From Candidatus Hydrogenedentota bacterium (GTDB lineage: Bacteria > UBA8481 > J006): a stretch of DNA of 64,000 bases. Positions 20,786 through 31,172 of this stretch are shown here, in pieces. The position numbers and the translations under genes were made by a program. Each line of letters begins with the position of its first letter. Position 1 is the first letter of the stretch. Where the stretch lies: assembly GCA_003697085.1 (NCBI GenBank), contig RFFU01000032.1:34220-98219 (forward strand), in the 5' to 3' direction. The notes under the pieces were generated by a model, which was not told where the DNA came from, made no database searches, and saw only the letters and a program-made list of their open reading frames with translations.

Positions 20786-23700
20786 CGGATTATCGCCACC
20801 TTCCCGGTCACTCTCTGCTGCGTGGAGAGATCAGTGACAACGTAGAGGTAGTAGCCGCTCGCAACCGGCTGGTTATCTTCATTTCGCGCATCCCAGACAA
20901 CGTGTCCCGCCGTCGGACTCGCCCCCACACTCGTTGAAGTGAACTCGATCACCTTTTCACCCAGGATCGAGTAGATCTCGATCTTCCACTTCGGCGGCAG
21001 GTTCTTGAAGTAGATGCCCGCCGGGAGTCCTCTCTTCGTGAATTCGGGATCATGCGGCCGATACGGATTCGGACCGACGAGCAAGCGATTCAGGCCCGCA
21101 TTCGTCACTCCGGTATCGTTGCCCAGGACGAAGGGTGTGAAGTGGCGCGCACGCCCGATAATGAGATGGTTGGCCTTATCGACCGTTGTCGGGACGAGTT
21201 CAATCTGCCCTTGCGCGTTCAGAGTAAAGATGCTGATGTTCTCGACATTCAAGCCGGACGAATCGTCGATATCGTCATTGTTCGCGTCGAAGTAATTGAA
21301 TGTGACGAGCGTGGAATCCGACTGCGAGAAGATAAAGTTATCTCCTCCTCGCTCTAGATGCGCGTCGATCCAGTAAGTCGAAGCGATATTTTGGACACCC
21401 GCAGTCTTGAGCGCCGTAATCAACGTATCGGGCATACCGTTGTTCATCGCGGCGATCCGGACGCGATCGGTGTCGAAGGCCAAGGCGTTCTCGCCGATCC
21501 TTACGGACGCACGCACCTCACCCTTCGGCGAAACAATCGGAACTGTCTTAGCTCCGGACCGCGTCGAGATTTCAATAATCACCACCGTCACATCCGTCGC
21601 TTTCGTGGTGTCAGCCCCCACCGCCACGAGCGCCGTTTCAAGAGCCTGCTGCTGCGTATCCGCTCCCGGATCAGCACCAAACAGACTCGTCGCCCCCAAT
21701 CCATCCGAATCCGCCAGCGTGACGTATTGCGCGGCTCCAAAATTGTCTGTCAGTAGCGTCGAAGTACTCTGTGCATACGTGTCCGTTCCGCTGGTAAAGA
21801 TCGCCACCGCGCGGACCTCGTAGGAATCCGCCGTCAATGAATCTCCTGCAACCGTCGCCACAAAGTACACGTCTCCATTCCCGTCAACCACCGTCGTCGT
21901 CGTCAACGGAACGGTTGTACTGTCCCAAACACCGCCCGCAACTAGCGGCCGAATCTCAAAGCGAACACCGGTAATATTGGCCAGATTCCCACTCGTAACC
22001 TTCGCCGCCAAATCGATCTGCGGAGTCCTCATCGTGATCAGCCCGTTCGGCGGCGAGGTGATCTGGACGCTGGCATAATCCGGCGGCAACACGACCGTGG
22101 CACCGCGGAAGACCGCCGAAGCCACAAGCGACGCCGCACTCTGATTGCCCACACTGTCCTGAGCCACCACCGAGAATCGATACTCCACCCCGTCCTGAAG
22201 CGTCGTCAGGTCCACACTGTAAAACTTCTGGCCGCTCAGGTGCGGCACCGCCACCACGGTTGTTCCCGGGAAGGTCCCCAGTCCGGAATCCGTCAGCAGA
22301 TTGTACTGGCCACCAGCCATTTGAGTATCACCACTGGGCGAAGCATCCCACGTAATCGTCATCTTTCCGGCCGTTACCGTAATCGTCAGCGTTGTCGGCG
22401 CGATCGGGAGGGTGGTGTCCACGCTTCCGATCCCATAGCTATCATACAGCAGCGTGCTCGCCGGGCCGGCCTTCGACCACGTCGAGAAACTCCGGCTGTC
22501 CGGCAGGCTCGCTTGCACGACCGAGTCAATCCAAGCCTGCGCTGTGTCGGCGAAACGCACGACGACGAGGAACGGCGCCGAATCCACTGAGAGATTCACG
22601 CTGTCGGCTTTCCCGGCCGCCGCATAGGCCGTCGTATCCCTCGAGAAGACCCATTCCGTATCCAAGGCTCCCGATTTCACAAAGTACCCGACCACCGTAT
22701 CCGGCATCCAGGCCGTGTCGTACTTCTCGTTCACCAACTGCTCGCGCACAAGCAGCATCGTGTCGATCGCCTTGTTCAACGTCGCACCCGACGGCGTCGC
22801 CACATTCACCACGAGGTATTCGAGCGAATCACCGGGAATGGAACTCTGCGCCCTGAAAGCCATGATCTCGTGCAAGAAGCCCAACTGAATATTACCCGGA
22901 TACGCCGGATCCCTCGGCTCGATCGTAAAGATCAACCCCGGCTTATCGAAGGTGAGCGTCCGGTTGCTTACGAAGACACCGTTTGCCTCGTTCGCGTAGA
23001 AGGTCTGGACCGAGTCCGGAACGAAACGCAGACTCAACGTCGTCGGCACTGCTATCGTTTCCGCCACTCGGATGTTCACACTCAGGAAGACCGAGTCTCC
23101 CGTCGCCAACGACGAATCCAGATTCGCGAACCATCCCGTCGCCGAGTCGCGGGTCAACGCCACCGATTCTCCGCCGGCAAACCCCAACCACGCGGCCTCG
23201 ATCGAATCGCCCGTCGATCCAACCGCGCTCCCGAAGAAGTCCACGCCGAACCGGATCATCGTATCCCGCAATGTCGCAATGCTTGTCTGGCCCATCACAT
23301 AGCCGCGCCACGCGACCACGGGGTTGTTGGTGTCGATTCCCGTGCCGTTGAGCACCGTCGGCGATAGAGACGGATGAACCGTCGAATCACCCAACGCTGT
23401 ATCGTTAATAATCGCGACCGTATCCGTGTACCAAACCTCCACAGTCCGATTCGAGTCCGTATCCGTGTAGCCTCCGCGCTTCGTCAGGGCAGTCAGGATC
23501 GAATCCGCACGGATGATTCCCTTCACCGTGTCACCGGCCAAAACCTCGCTGTCCGGCAGGAAGCCGAAGACCCTGAATCTCTGCCCGTTGACGTTCAGCG
23601 GAAGGATGTTCAATGCCGTATCCGGCAGCCTCCAGAAAGACGCCGCATCGCGCACCATGTCCGTTTCGCCCAGGCCGTCGAAGATCACCGTCATTCGCTC

Positions 23701-26700
23701 GAAGGAATCCGCGTTGATCCCATCCGTCCCGTCGATATCCACGCCGAACATTGCCAAGGTGTCGTACGGCATCGTCGAAGTCCACGTAATGATTCCTGAA
23801 TCCAGAAGGACGGAGTCACTCTTGGTGAAATTGTTCGTCCTTTGATCACGGAATGGCGAAACCCGGATGTTCCCGAGATCCTCCATCGTCACCATTATCT
23901 GCGGCTTATCGAACGTAACCGTGCGGGTCCCTTCCACTTTCACGCCCGAATCCCCTTCGAAGGCGAAGACGACGGAGTCGCTCGGGATGAACGCCTCCAA
24001 GGTCTCGCCCAGCACGACCGTATCGTACACCTGAGCCCAGACGCTGACTGCACTGTCACCGGCGCCCGGTTTCGCCGTCGTCGAATCGAGATTCACGACC
24101 CAGAAGGTTTCACTCGAGCGTGCCAACATCACGGAATCTCCGCTGGCAAACCGAATGAAGACACTTACAACGCTGTCGCGATCAGGCCGACCCGCCGCGC
24201 CGCTCAAAAGGGAGCCCTCGAAGCCGATTCCAAACCGCAAGAGCGTATCCGAAAGCACCCCAGCCTGTTGCTGCGGCCGCAACGTTCCCGACCAAATCAT
24301 AAACGGCTGCTGCAAGAATTGCGGATCGGGATGCAACGTACTGTCTCCAAGCGCAACGTTACCAATCACAACCGTGTCTTGATACCAAATCGTTACTTCT
24401 CGATTCGAAGTCTCGTTGCCGACGCTGCCCACGGCAAACTTTGTCTGTACGGAGTCCTTTCCGAACTCGGCGAAGATCGTGTCTCCGAGAATCACGGGCT
24501 GATTGAGTGTATTCTTCGCCAAGGTGTCGTAGAGCGCAACATAGACCCGGAAGACCTGCCCCGAATCGATCGTTGTATCCGCCGCCAACCGATAAACGGT
24601 CGTTCCTGGCGCCGCTTGCACCAACGTGCTCGTGAAACCAGGTGTCACCGCCCCCGGATCGAACACAACCTTCACCCACCGCACCAGGGTATCAGTCAAT
24701 TCGGGACTCGTGCGTAAGACGACACCGAAGTTCGTCAGCGAATCGCTGGGTTCCTGCGCCGACGCGAACTGTCCCTTGAGCACCAACACCGAATCCTGTT
24801 TTTCATCGAAGGGCGAAATCGAGATGTCGCCGAGGTCGGTCATCGCCACAACGAGTTGGTTTTTCAGGAAGGTTATTGTTCGCAACTGGAAGAGATTTCC
24901 CGCCCCTGAGGTGGAATCCGCCAGATAGAAGGTCGAGACGGAATCCCACTGAATAAATCCACTGAGGCGGGAATCCTGCCCTATCGTGTCCGCAACGGTT
25001 ACCCAAACCTGATACGTTTCGACGTTGTTGTTTCCCGCACCGAAGACCGTATCGGACCCTGCCGGCATCGTCCAATGCGTTTGAACGATCGAGAAGGTCG
25101 GGTCGATATTTCGGTTCGACCGAACCAGGTAAATCGTCGTCTCCTGGTTCGCCCCCAATTTCAGAGCGACCGTCTCGACATAATCGGCTTCCCTTCCGCC
25201 CGTAAACCGACTATGAAGAACGACACCGAACGCCGTCAAGCTGTCATGAGCGAGGGGATTTATTTGGAACTGCTGGCCGCGTATCGTCCCTGAGGCCATC
25301 AGGAACGGATTCTCTCCAAGACGGGAATCCGGATTTACCACGGTATCCGGGAGAAAATCAACCGTAAAGGTCACAGTATCGGGATAATAGAAGGTGACGA
25401 TCCGGCTCGAGTGTGTATCCGCCGAAGGCGCAGCACCACTTGTCAGAAGCGTCGTCACAGAATCCGCCGGGATTTTCACGAAGATCGTGTCTGGAATGAC
25501 TGTTCTCTTCGAGGCGACCTCGAGCCAAACCTGGAACGGCTGGGTATCGAGTATCACGGTGTCCGCGGCAAGCGACCAGACATAGGATTCCGCCTTTGAC
25601 TGAACAAGATCGATTGTATCCGAGGTGATAAAGCCGAATTGAGCGGAGCGTCCGAGAAGAACGAGTTGGACGGCGACCACCGAATCCGCCGGTAGTCCCG
25701 TTGCCGCATTGTTCGCCGTATCGATCCTGACACCGAATTGAGTCAGCGTATCATTGAGCGTCGGCGACGGTAGGCCGATGATATAGCCGGAATCGACGAG
25801 CACGGGGTTCGAGTCGAGAGCACGCCACGGTGGAACCGTCGTGTCCCCCAGCGTTGTCATAAGGACACGCACTCCGTTCCTCAGAAAGATTACTGTATCG
25901 TTCTTCGCACCTCCGTTCGTCCAAGTGTCGCTCGCCGGTCCGGAATCGGAGAACGCGCTTCCCAGCGAATCCGCTCCGAGGATCATCATCAACGTCTCTC
26001 CGTTCCCCCACGCATCCACATTCGTCGTGTCCCCAATCGTGATCGCGACATAGATCGTATCCAGTGGAACTTTAACCATCAGACTTAGACCGCTCCCGGC
26101 CCAGATGGAATCCACTCCGGCGCCGCTCAAAGCCGCCGATTCCGCGAAATTGGACGTAAAGACGGCAACGGAATCGATGTAGGCCGCCTGCGTATCTGTC
26201 CGCGTTCGGAAGCGCACCGTGATCCTTTGAATCCTGTCATAGTTCAATTGTTGCGCGAAATTCCTCGTACCCGTTGTATCGAACGTGACCCGCGCCGCAA
26301 AGACGTACCAGGAGTCGCTTCCGTGAATCCTCGAATCGGGGTGGAGCACTGTCTCGCCAAGCTCGAACGGGATTACCACCAATACCGGGCGCGTCAGCGT
26401 AATCGTATCGGCCGCACCCGCGTTCCCGGCGCCAGTATCGCTGAAGACGGTCGTAATGGAGTCGTCAAAGACCCGCGCCCAGATCGTGTCTCCCGTGGGA
26501 ATGCTCGTATTCGTATCCGCAAAAGCAATCTTAATCCAGATTTCGGAATCGGTCCGGGTAAAGCCGGCGGCCGCGGGGGAAATCCACCAAGTGTCGCCCC
26601 CCGTCGCCGCGACCTTGGCCAGCGCGACCATCGTTCCAGACGTGCTCACCTGGAGAAACGCCGTCTCGATCTGATCGGCCGCGTTTCCGGAAAACTGCAC

Positions 26701-29700
26701 CGCAAAGAGGTTCACAGTGTCGTATGTCACGCTAACGTCCCGGATTCCAGTCGTATCCAGATCTAACGCCCCGTGGAACACCAAGATCAGTGTGTCCCCG
26801 TTTCGAACGCGACTATCCGGATGGAAGAAGGAATCCGGAAGATTGTAGGCTTTTATCACGACTTGCGGCCGCGTAAACGTAAGAGTGTCGACTCCGAATT
26901 CATCGGCTGCCGGACCGGAATCACTGAACTCCGTTACAACCGAATCGAACTGAATCGATGCCCAGATCGTTTCCCCGGTCCGTACGAGGAAGTTTGAATC
27001 CGCCAGGGACGCTTTCACTGTGATTACCGAATCGGCCTGCGGGAAGCTCGCCCCGATTCCAAAGGCAACCCAGGTGTCCGTGTTTCCGAGTTGCGACAAC
27101 GCTACCATCGTGCCTGAAGAGGACACTTGCACGAAGGCACTCTCGATTTGGTCCGCCGCCGCCCCGTCAAAACGGACCCACAAAATTTGCAGCGTGTCGC
27201 TCGGAATTGCGACTTTTCTCAACCCCGAATTATCGAAGACCAACGCGCCTCTGAACGCTACAAAGAGCGTCTCCCCTCGAACGCGAGTATCCGGGTGCAA
27301 GAGCGTATCCGCATTGATCGTATAGGCCGTGACACCGACGCGCGGGCGTTCGAAGATAATCACCGAATCCGCCGCCTCCACGTTACCAACTGACGTCGTA
27401 TCAGAAAAGACCGTTCCGACGGATTCTGATGCCACCTGGGCCGACAAGGTTTCCCCCGTCAAAATGGCGCTCCCGAAGTTGGTATCGGGCACAACCGCGT
27501 AAACCCAGAATTCGGAATCCGCTGCGTTGATCGTCACGCCCAGCGCCGCCGCATAGGCCGAGTCCGCCGCTCCCCTTGTCATGACCGTTGTATTTCCGGA
27601 ATTTCCAACGGCAAGGTAGATTGTGTCAACTTGATCTTTCGCATTCCCTTTTAACGTCACACCAAAGACGTTGAGCGTATCCCAGAGTACTCCGGACAAA
27701 CCGCGTCGGCCTGTTGGGCTCGTATCGAGGGCGACTGCTCCATGAAGCAACAAAAGGACGGAGTCTCCGCGAATACGGAAATCCGGATGGAAGATCGTCT
27801 CTCCCAAATCATAAGTCAACACCTGCAACCTGGGCCGGGCAAAATTAACGGCTCGATGAATTGTGTCTCCATCTCCAAGATTCGCTGGTGCAGCCGTGTC
27901 CGAAAACGCGGAACCGACCGAGTCACTATAAAGGATGACCGCCAATGTATCCATTGTCACGATGCCTGAACCGGTATTCGTGTCCGCCAGGGCCACGAGC
28001 AACTGGAACACAGAGTCTTGGGGTACGTTCGTAATGGGTATCCCCAGATTCGTTCCCGAATAGGAATCGCTCGCTGCCGAGACCTTAAACAGCCTCACCA
28101 TAGTTCCGTTCGCCAATTTCACAAAAACGGAATCCACCTCGTCCTTCGCATTACCTTTGAGCGAAATCGTAATCGTTTGAATCGTATCAGAACGAACATC
28201 CACCATCCTCCGTGGGTCGGACGTCGTATCCAGCCCGATCGCAATCCTTCCAACGACAATGAGCGTATCCCCCGCACGGAATCGAGAATCCGGATGGACG
28301 AGGGTGTCCGTTTGCAAATCATAGAACCCGACCTTCAACAGCGGCCTCGTAAAGGTCACCGTATCCGGAGGCGTCGTCGTGAAGTCTGGACCAACGTTGG
28401 TGAAGATGGTCGTGATAGAATCCGCAAGAATAAAAGCCGTCACGGTCGTCAGCGACGCCTGCGTCTCGGCTTGCAGACTCGCACTGACTTCGAAGAAGGA
28501 ATCCTTCCCGGCGGATCCGAAGAACAAATTCGTGCCATAAACGCCCCAGATCGAGTCCCCTGTCAAGCCACCTCCGGTATCCAAGCGTGTGAGATAGGTA
28601 TAACCGCCCTTCCCTACCCGCAAGGCGACGGAATCAATGTTGCTAGCGACTGAACCTTGCAGAACGACGCCGAAATTGATGAGCGTGTCGTTGCCGAGCG
28701 TACCGCTGTCGTAACGGAAATAGCCCCTCAGCACAATGAAGGTGTCGGAACCGCTTATCCTCGAATCCGGGTGAATCAGCGTGTCCTGCAACGGATAGGT
28801 CTCGACCGCGATTGTGGGCCGCAGCAGAGTGATAATCCTTCCTGTAACACGAAAATCGGTTGAATCGGCGGCATAAAAGGTCGACGTCGTGTCGCCGACC
28901 ATGGCAACCATCAGCGTTTCCCCTTTGCCGGGAACTGTATCGTAGACCTCGACGTAGACCTCGAGATGCATCGAGTCTCCCGCCGCGATCGTTGTCTCAA
29001 TTCCCGTCACGCTCCAAACCGAATCGCCGCTTGACGCGGCGAGTATAAATGTCTCCGCCCGCGCGGTCCCGCTGTCTCGGATCACCCACACTCTCCGTAT
29101 CATTGAATCCGGACCGGGCAGACCGGCGATGGAATCAAAACCTACGGACAGCTGCAGTAAAGAATCATTCAACAACGGGTTCGTTGTCTGACCGAAAAGG
29201 TAGCCCTCCCACGCCAGAACGGGATTGCTCCCAGCGCGCGAATCGGGATGAATCGTGATATCGGGCAATCCGACGCTTTCAATCTGAACCGTGTCGCTCC
29301 ACCAGAATTGAACTTCTCGGTTCGATTCCACGGCGCCGGCCGCGCCTTGAGAGAATACCGTCGTTACCGAGTCCGTTGGAATTCGGAAAGCCACTGTCTC
29401 ACCAGCCAAAACATCCGTATCGACGAACCGAACATAAACCCGCAGAATCGCTCCCGAATCTACGTTGACCGGCGCCGCCAAATGCCACGTGGAATCCTTC
29501 GGAGCCCCCGAGCGGTAGAGCTGGGTCTCACCATTCGTCGTGCCGAGGTTCAGGAAGACTTGAACGACCGAGTCGTGATTGAACGCGCCCGCCGGACCAC
29601 CTGAGGAATCACGAATGTCTATGCCGAATTTGTTCAGCGTATCTTGTGCCGCACCAGCGTACAACCTCCCCTCGAAGACCAAGATGGAATCATAGATTAA

Positions 29701-30843
29701 CTGCCAAGGCGAGACACTGATATTCCCCAGGTTCGTCGGTGTCAATATTATGGTATCCTTGTCGATGAGAACCGTCTGAATCGCCGACGATTCGTTCCCG
29801 TTGGAGAATCGTAGATAGGTTTGAATCGAATCGAAGGGAATCCAGGCCTGAAGCGTTTCGCCCAAGGGGGTCGTATCGTAAATTCTGGCATAAACAATGA
29901 AGGTGTCCGTTACTCCGGCGCCGAGCAGCGGCGAATCGAGGCTGCTAGCGGCCCAGAGGTAGGTATCGGCGGTTTGAATCAGCGGGACGTTCCGACTGTC
30001 CGCGCCAAGAACCATTCGGGCGGAAATGATCTGATCCGATGCCGGTCCGTCGAAATGGACTGCGAAGAGCGTAAGCGTGTCGTTGTCTCCGTTGAGTGTG
30101 CGAGTTTCTCCTTGGACCGTGCCTTGCCAAACCACGAATTCATTCTCTCGCGTACGCGAATCCGGGTTCCGTGTTGTCAAAGGCGGCGGTAGCGGAGAGA
30201 TAACCGGCAGCGGGGTCGTATCCACCCGGATATTGAAAACGGGAAACGTATCGAAGGTCACCGTAGGATACGGAAACCACGGAAAATCATTCCCGCCGCG
30301 GACTTGAACCCCTCCGCTGGGAATGGATATAACTAACGTTTGTCCGTTAAGCGCTTTTTGATTCTTCAGTTCGACGTTAATAAAAAACGTTTCGGCTTTA
30401 ATTCCTAATTCCAATGTGGTCGACATCGTAAAATTCGCGGTATCCGACGTTGAACCGATATCAGGAACAAAGGCTTGGGTAACCAAGGTGTCTCCTGCTG
30501 AAAAGCGGCCGTCGTCGTCGGCATCTCCGTAAACCGCTATTCGCTGGACCGAGTCTCCCGGCTTATTGCCAATGGATTTGACTGTCACCCTTACGAAATT
30601 CACAGCAAGCGTATCGGCCGGAGCATCGGGATTGCTGATGACGAATGCTCCCAGCGTGATTCCAGCGAGCGTGCTGTCTCCTCCTGGGACTAAGGCCGTG
30701 TCCGCACCTGTCGATGTGATATCATTATTGACGAAGTCACTTACCGAAACGCCAGCATTCGCTCCAGCAGCGCGGGCTTCCTGGAACCAACCAGCAACCA
30801 CGACAAGTGAAAAAATTGCGGCCAGAAACAACGATAACTTCAC
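20782..30843 (-). CDS. Giant exported repeat protein with FlgD-like C-terminal domain
   Basis: About 3,353 residues. The GTG at 30843 follows GAGGGGGAAG and gives a clean signal peptide (KLSLFLAAIFSLVVVAGWFQEARA). An ATG at 30993 with AGGGA upstream is an alternative that would add 50 N-terminal residues. The body has about 16 beta-rich repeats of about 160 residues, Asp/Ser/Thr-rich, each opening with HPDSR- or SPW/SPF-type signatures and containing FGV..xG and VWVxFxDT-like strands. A fibronectin-III-like domain (TTLTITVTAGKMTITWDAS...) and an IxSPPNG domain follow. The end (VGPNPYRP ... IYSILGEKV ... WDARNEDNQPVASGYYLYVV) is the FlgD-Ig-like domain found at the C-termini of many secreted proteins. 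Likely a surface filament or adhesin. Confidence 0.9.
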   Translation of the reverse strand: MKLSLFLAAIFSLVVVAGWFQEARAAGANAGVSVSDFVNNDITSTGADTALVPGGDSTLAGITLGAFVISNPDAPADTLAVNFVRVTVKSIGNKPGDSVQRIAVYGDADDDGRFSAGDTLVTQAFVPDIGSTSDTANFTMSTTLELGIKAETFFINVELKNQKALNGQTLVISIPSGGVQVRGGNDFPWFPYPTVTFDTFPVFNIRVDTTPLPVISPLPPPLTTRNPDSRTRENEFVVWQGTVQGETRTLNGDNDTLTLFAVHFDGPASDQIISARMVLGADSRNVPLIQTADTYLWAASSLDSPLLGAGVTDTFIVYARIYDTTPLGETLQAWIPFDSIQTYLRFSNGNESSAIQTVLIDKDTIILTPTNLGNISVSPWQLIYDSILVFEGRLYAGAAQDTLNKFGIDIRDSSGGPAGAFNHDSVVQVFLNLGTTNGETQLYRSGAPKDSTWHLAAPVNVDSGAILRVYVRFVDTDVLAGETVAFRIPTDSVTTVFSQGAAGAVESNREVQFWWSDTVQIESVGLPDITIHPDSRAGSNPVLAWEGYLFGQTTNPLLNDSLLQLSVGFDSIAGLPGPDSMIRRVWVIRDSGTARAETFILAASSGDSVWSVTGIETTIAAGDSMHLEVYVEVYDTVPGKGETLMVAMVGDTTSTFYAADSTDFRVTGRIITLLRPTIAVETYPLQDTLIHPDSRISGSDTFIVLRGYFRYDSGTLGNDTLINFGVVLQGSVASNIDSVALRVGKGGYTYLTRLDTGGGLTGDSIWGVYGTNLFFGSAGKDSFFEVSASLQAETQASLTTVTAFILADSITTIFTNVGPDFTTTPPDTVTFTRPLLKVGFYDLQTDTLVHPDSRFRAGDTLIVVGRIAIGLDTTSDPRRMVDVRSDTIQTITISLKGNAKDEVDSVFVKLANGTMVRLFKVSAASDSYSGTNLGIPITNVPQDSVFQLLVALADTNTGSGIVTMDTLAVILYSDSVGSAFSDTAAPANLGDGDTIHRAVNFARPRLQVLTYDLGETIFHPDFRIRGDSVLLLLHGAVALDTSPTGRRGLSGVLWDTLNVFGVTLKGNAKDQVDTIYLAVGNSGNTTVMTRGAADSAYAAALGVTINAADSEFWVYAVVPDTNFGSAILTGETLSAQVASESVGTVFSDTTSVGNVEAADSVIIFERPRVGVTAYTINADTLLHPDTRVRGETLFVAFRGALVFDNSGLRKVAIPSDTLQILWVRFDGAAADQIESAFVQVSSSGTMVALSQLGNTDTWVAFGIGASFPQADSVITVKASLADSNFLVRTGETIWASIQFDSVVTEFSDSGPAADEFGVDTLTFTRPQVVIKAYNLPDSFFHPDSRVRNGDTLILVFHGALDLDTTGIRDVSVTYDTVNLFAVQFSGNAADQIETAFLQVSTSGTMVALAKVAATGGDTWWISPAAAGFTRTDSEIWIKIAFADTNTSIPTGDTIWARVFDDSITTVFSDTGAGNAGAADTITLTRPVLVVIPFELGETVLHPDSRIHGSDSWYVFAARVTFDTTGTRNFAQQLNYDRIQRITVRFRTRTDTQAAYIDSVAVFTSNFAESAALSGAGVDSIWAGSGLSLMVKVPLDTIYVAITIGDTTNVDAWGNGETLMMILGADSLGSAFSDSGPASDTWTNGGAKNDTVIFLRNGVRVLMTTLGDTTVPPWRALDSNPVLVDSGYIIGLPSPTLNDTLTQFGVRIDTANNAATGLPADSVVAVQLVLLGRSAQFGFITSDTIDLVQSKAESYVWSLAADTVILDTQPFQVWLEVASKRTVIPDTIFVKIPADSVTTLLTSGAAPSADTHSSRIVTFYYPDTVTFTVDFLPDTVVNPDSRLGENPFLMASGTIRGQQFQINPLAHDSLTAFGVVLHSRFTGGREADYVETVALKLGANQETTIYLVRSNRNIDPTFSIVQTHWTMPAGSDTVFGAGNNNVETYQVWVTVADTIGQDSRLSGFIQWDSVSTFYLADSTSGAGNLFQLRTITFLKNQLVVAMTDLGDISISPFDEKQDSVLVLKGQFASAQEPSDSLTNFGVVLRTSPELTDTLVRWVKVVFDPGAVTPGFTSTLVQAAPGTTVYRLAADTTIDSGQVFRVYVALYDTLAKNTLNQPVILGDTIFAEFGKDSVQTKFAVGSVGNETSNREVTIWYQDTVVIGNVALGDSTLHPDPQFLQQPFMIWSGTLRPQQQAGVLSDTLLRFGIGFEGSLLSGAAGRPDRDSVVSVFIRFASGDSVMLARSSETFWVVNLDSTTAKPGAGDSAVSVWAQVYDTVVLGETLEAFIPSDSVVFAFEGDSGVKVEGTRTVTFDKPQIMVTMEDLGNIRVSPFRDQRTNNFTKSDSVLLDSGIITWTSTMPYDTLAMFGVDIDGTDGINADSFERMTVIFDGLGETDMVRDAASFWRLPDTALNILPLNVNGQRFRVFGFLPDSEVLAGDTVKGIIRADSILTALTKRGGYTDTDSNRTVEVWYTDTVAIINDTALGDSTVHPSLSPTVLNGTGIDTNNPVVAWRGYVMGQTSIATLRDTMIRFGVDFFGSAVGSTGDSIEAAWLGFAGGESVALTRDSATGWFANLDSSLATGDSVFLSVNIRVAETIAVPTTLSLRFVPDSVQTFYANEANGVFVSNRTLTFDKPGLIFTIEPRDPAYPGNIQLGFLHEIMAFRAQSSIPGDSLEYLVVNVATPSGATLNKAIDTMLLVREQLVNEKYDTAWMPDTVVGYFVKSGALDTEWVFSRDTTAYAAAGKADSVNLSVDSAPFLVVVRFADTAQAWIDSVVQASLPDSRSFSTWSKAGPASTLLYDSYGIGSVDTTLPIAPTTLTITVTAGKMTITWDASPSGDTQMAGGQYNLLTDSGLGTFPGTTVVAVPHLSGQKFYSVDLTTLQDGVEYRFSVVAQDSVGNQSAASLVASAVFRGATVVLPPDYASVQITSPPNGLITMRTPQIDLAAKVTSGNLANITGVRFEIRPLVAGGVWDSTTVPLTTTTVVDGNGDVYFVATVAGDSLTADSYEVRAVAIFTSGTDTYAQSTSTLLTDNFGAAQYVTLADSDGLGATSLFGADPGADTQQQALETALVAVGADTTKATDVTVVIIEISTRSGAKTVPIVSPKGEVRASVRIGENALAFDTDRVRIAAMNNGMPDTLITALKTAGVQNIASTYWIDAHLERGGDNFIFSQSDSTLVTFNYFDANNDDIDDSSGLNVENISIFTLNAQGQIELVPTTVDKANHLIIGRARHFTPFVLGNDTGVTNAGLNRLLVGPNPYRPHDPEFTKRGLPAGIYFKNLPPKWKIEIYSILGEKVIEFTSTSVGASPTAGHVVWDARNEDNQPVASGYYLYVVTDLSTQQRVTGKVAIIR
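22400..30300 (-). repeat. About 16 tandem ~485-bp coding repeats in the giant gene
   Basis: Repeat openings (codons for HPDSR or SPW/SPF followed by a short link) recur near 30165, 29705, 29240, 28765, 28285, 27785, 27295, 26815, 26330, 25835, 25325, 24810, 24330, 23860, 23380 and 22885, a mean spacing of about 485 bp. The copies are diverged at DNA level, so the array is old. Two subtypes are visible: HPDSR-type (most) and SPW/SPF-type (units 2, 10, 12, 14). Confidence 0.85.
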
Positions 30844-31048
30844 CTTCCCCCTCGCCTCGAGAGGGTATCGCCCTATCTCCCATTTCCGATTTTTTGCGCT
30901 TGAAGAACTCTTTTTTTGCGATTCTTCTTCTTGGCCGCTACACACTTCTCTTTTTTTCACTCTCACGCGGTTCTCTCCCCAATCATAAAACATATTTTTG
31001 TCCCTGGAATCCGCTTGGACGGATTCCCCCGAAATGCCATCGCTTTTC

Positions 31049-31077
31049 AGTAAATGAAATTTTTTGCCCGCTGTCAA
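31049..31077 (-). promoter_or_regulatory. Sigma70-like promoter for the giant protein/PorV operon
   Basis: TTGACA at 31077-31072, a 17-bp spacer, and TTTACT at 31054-31049 on the minus strand. The -35 is a perfect match and the -10 matches 4 of 6. Start of transcription would be near 31,042, leaving an untranslated leader of about 50 or 200 nt depending on which start codon is used. Confidence 0.6.
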
Positions 31078-31172
31078 GCGGGTAAGCGAAAAAAATACTG
31101 ATTTTTTTGAGGGCCGGAAAAGACCAAATTTCCCGATTTTCTCCGCGTTCGGGCCGGTTTATCCTTCCCAGG

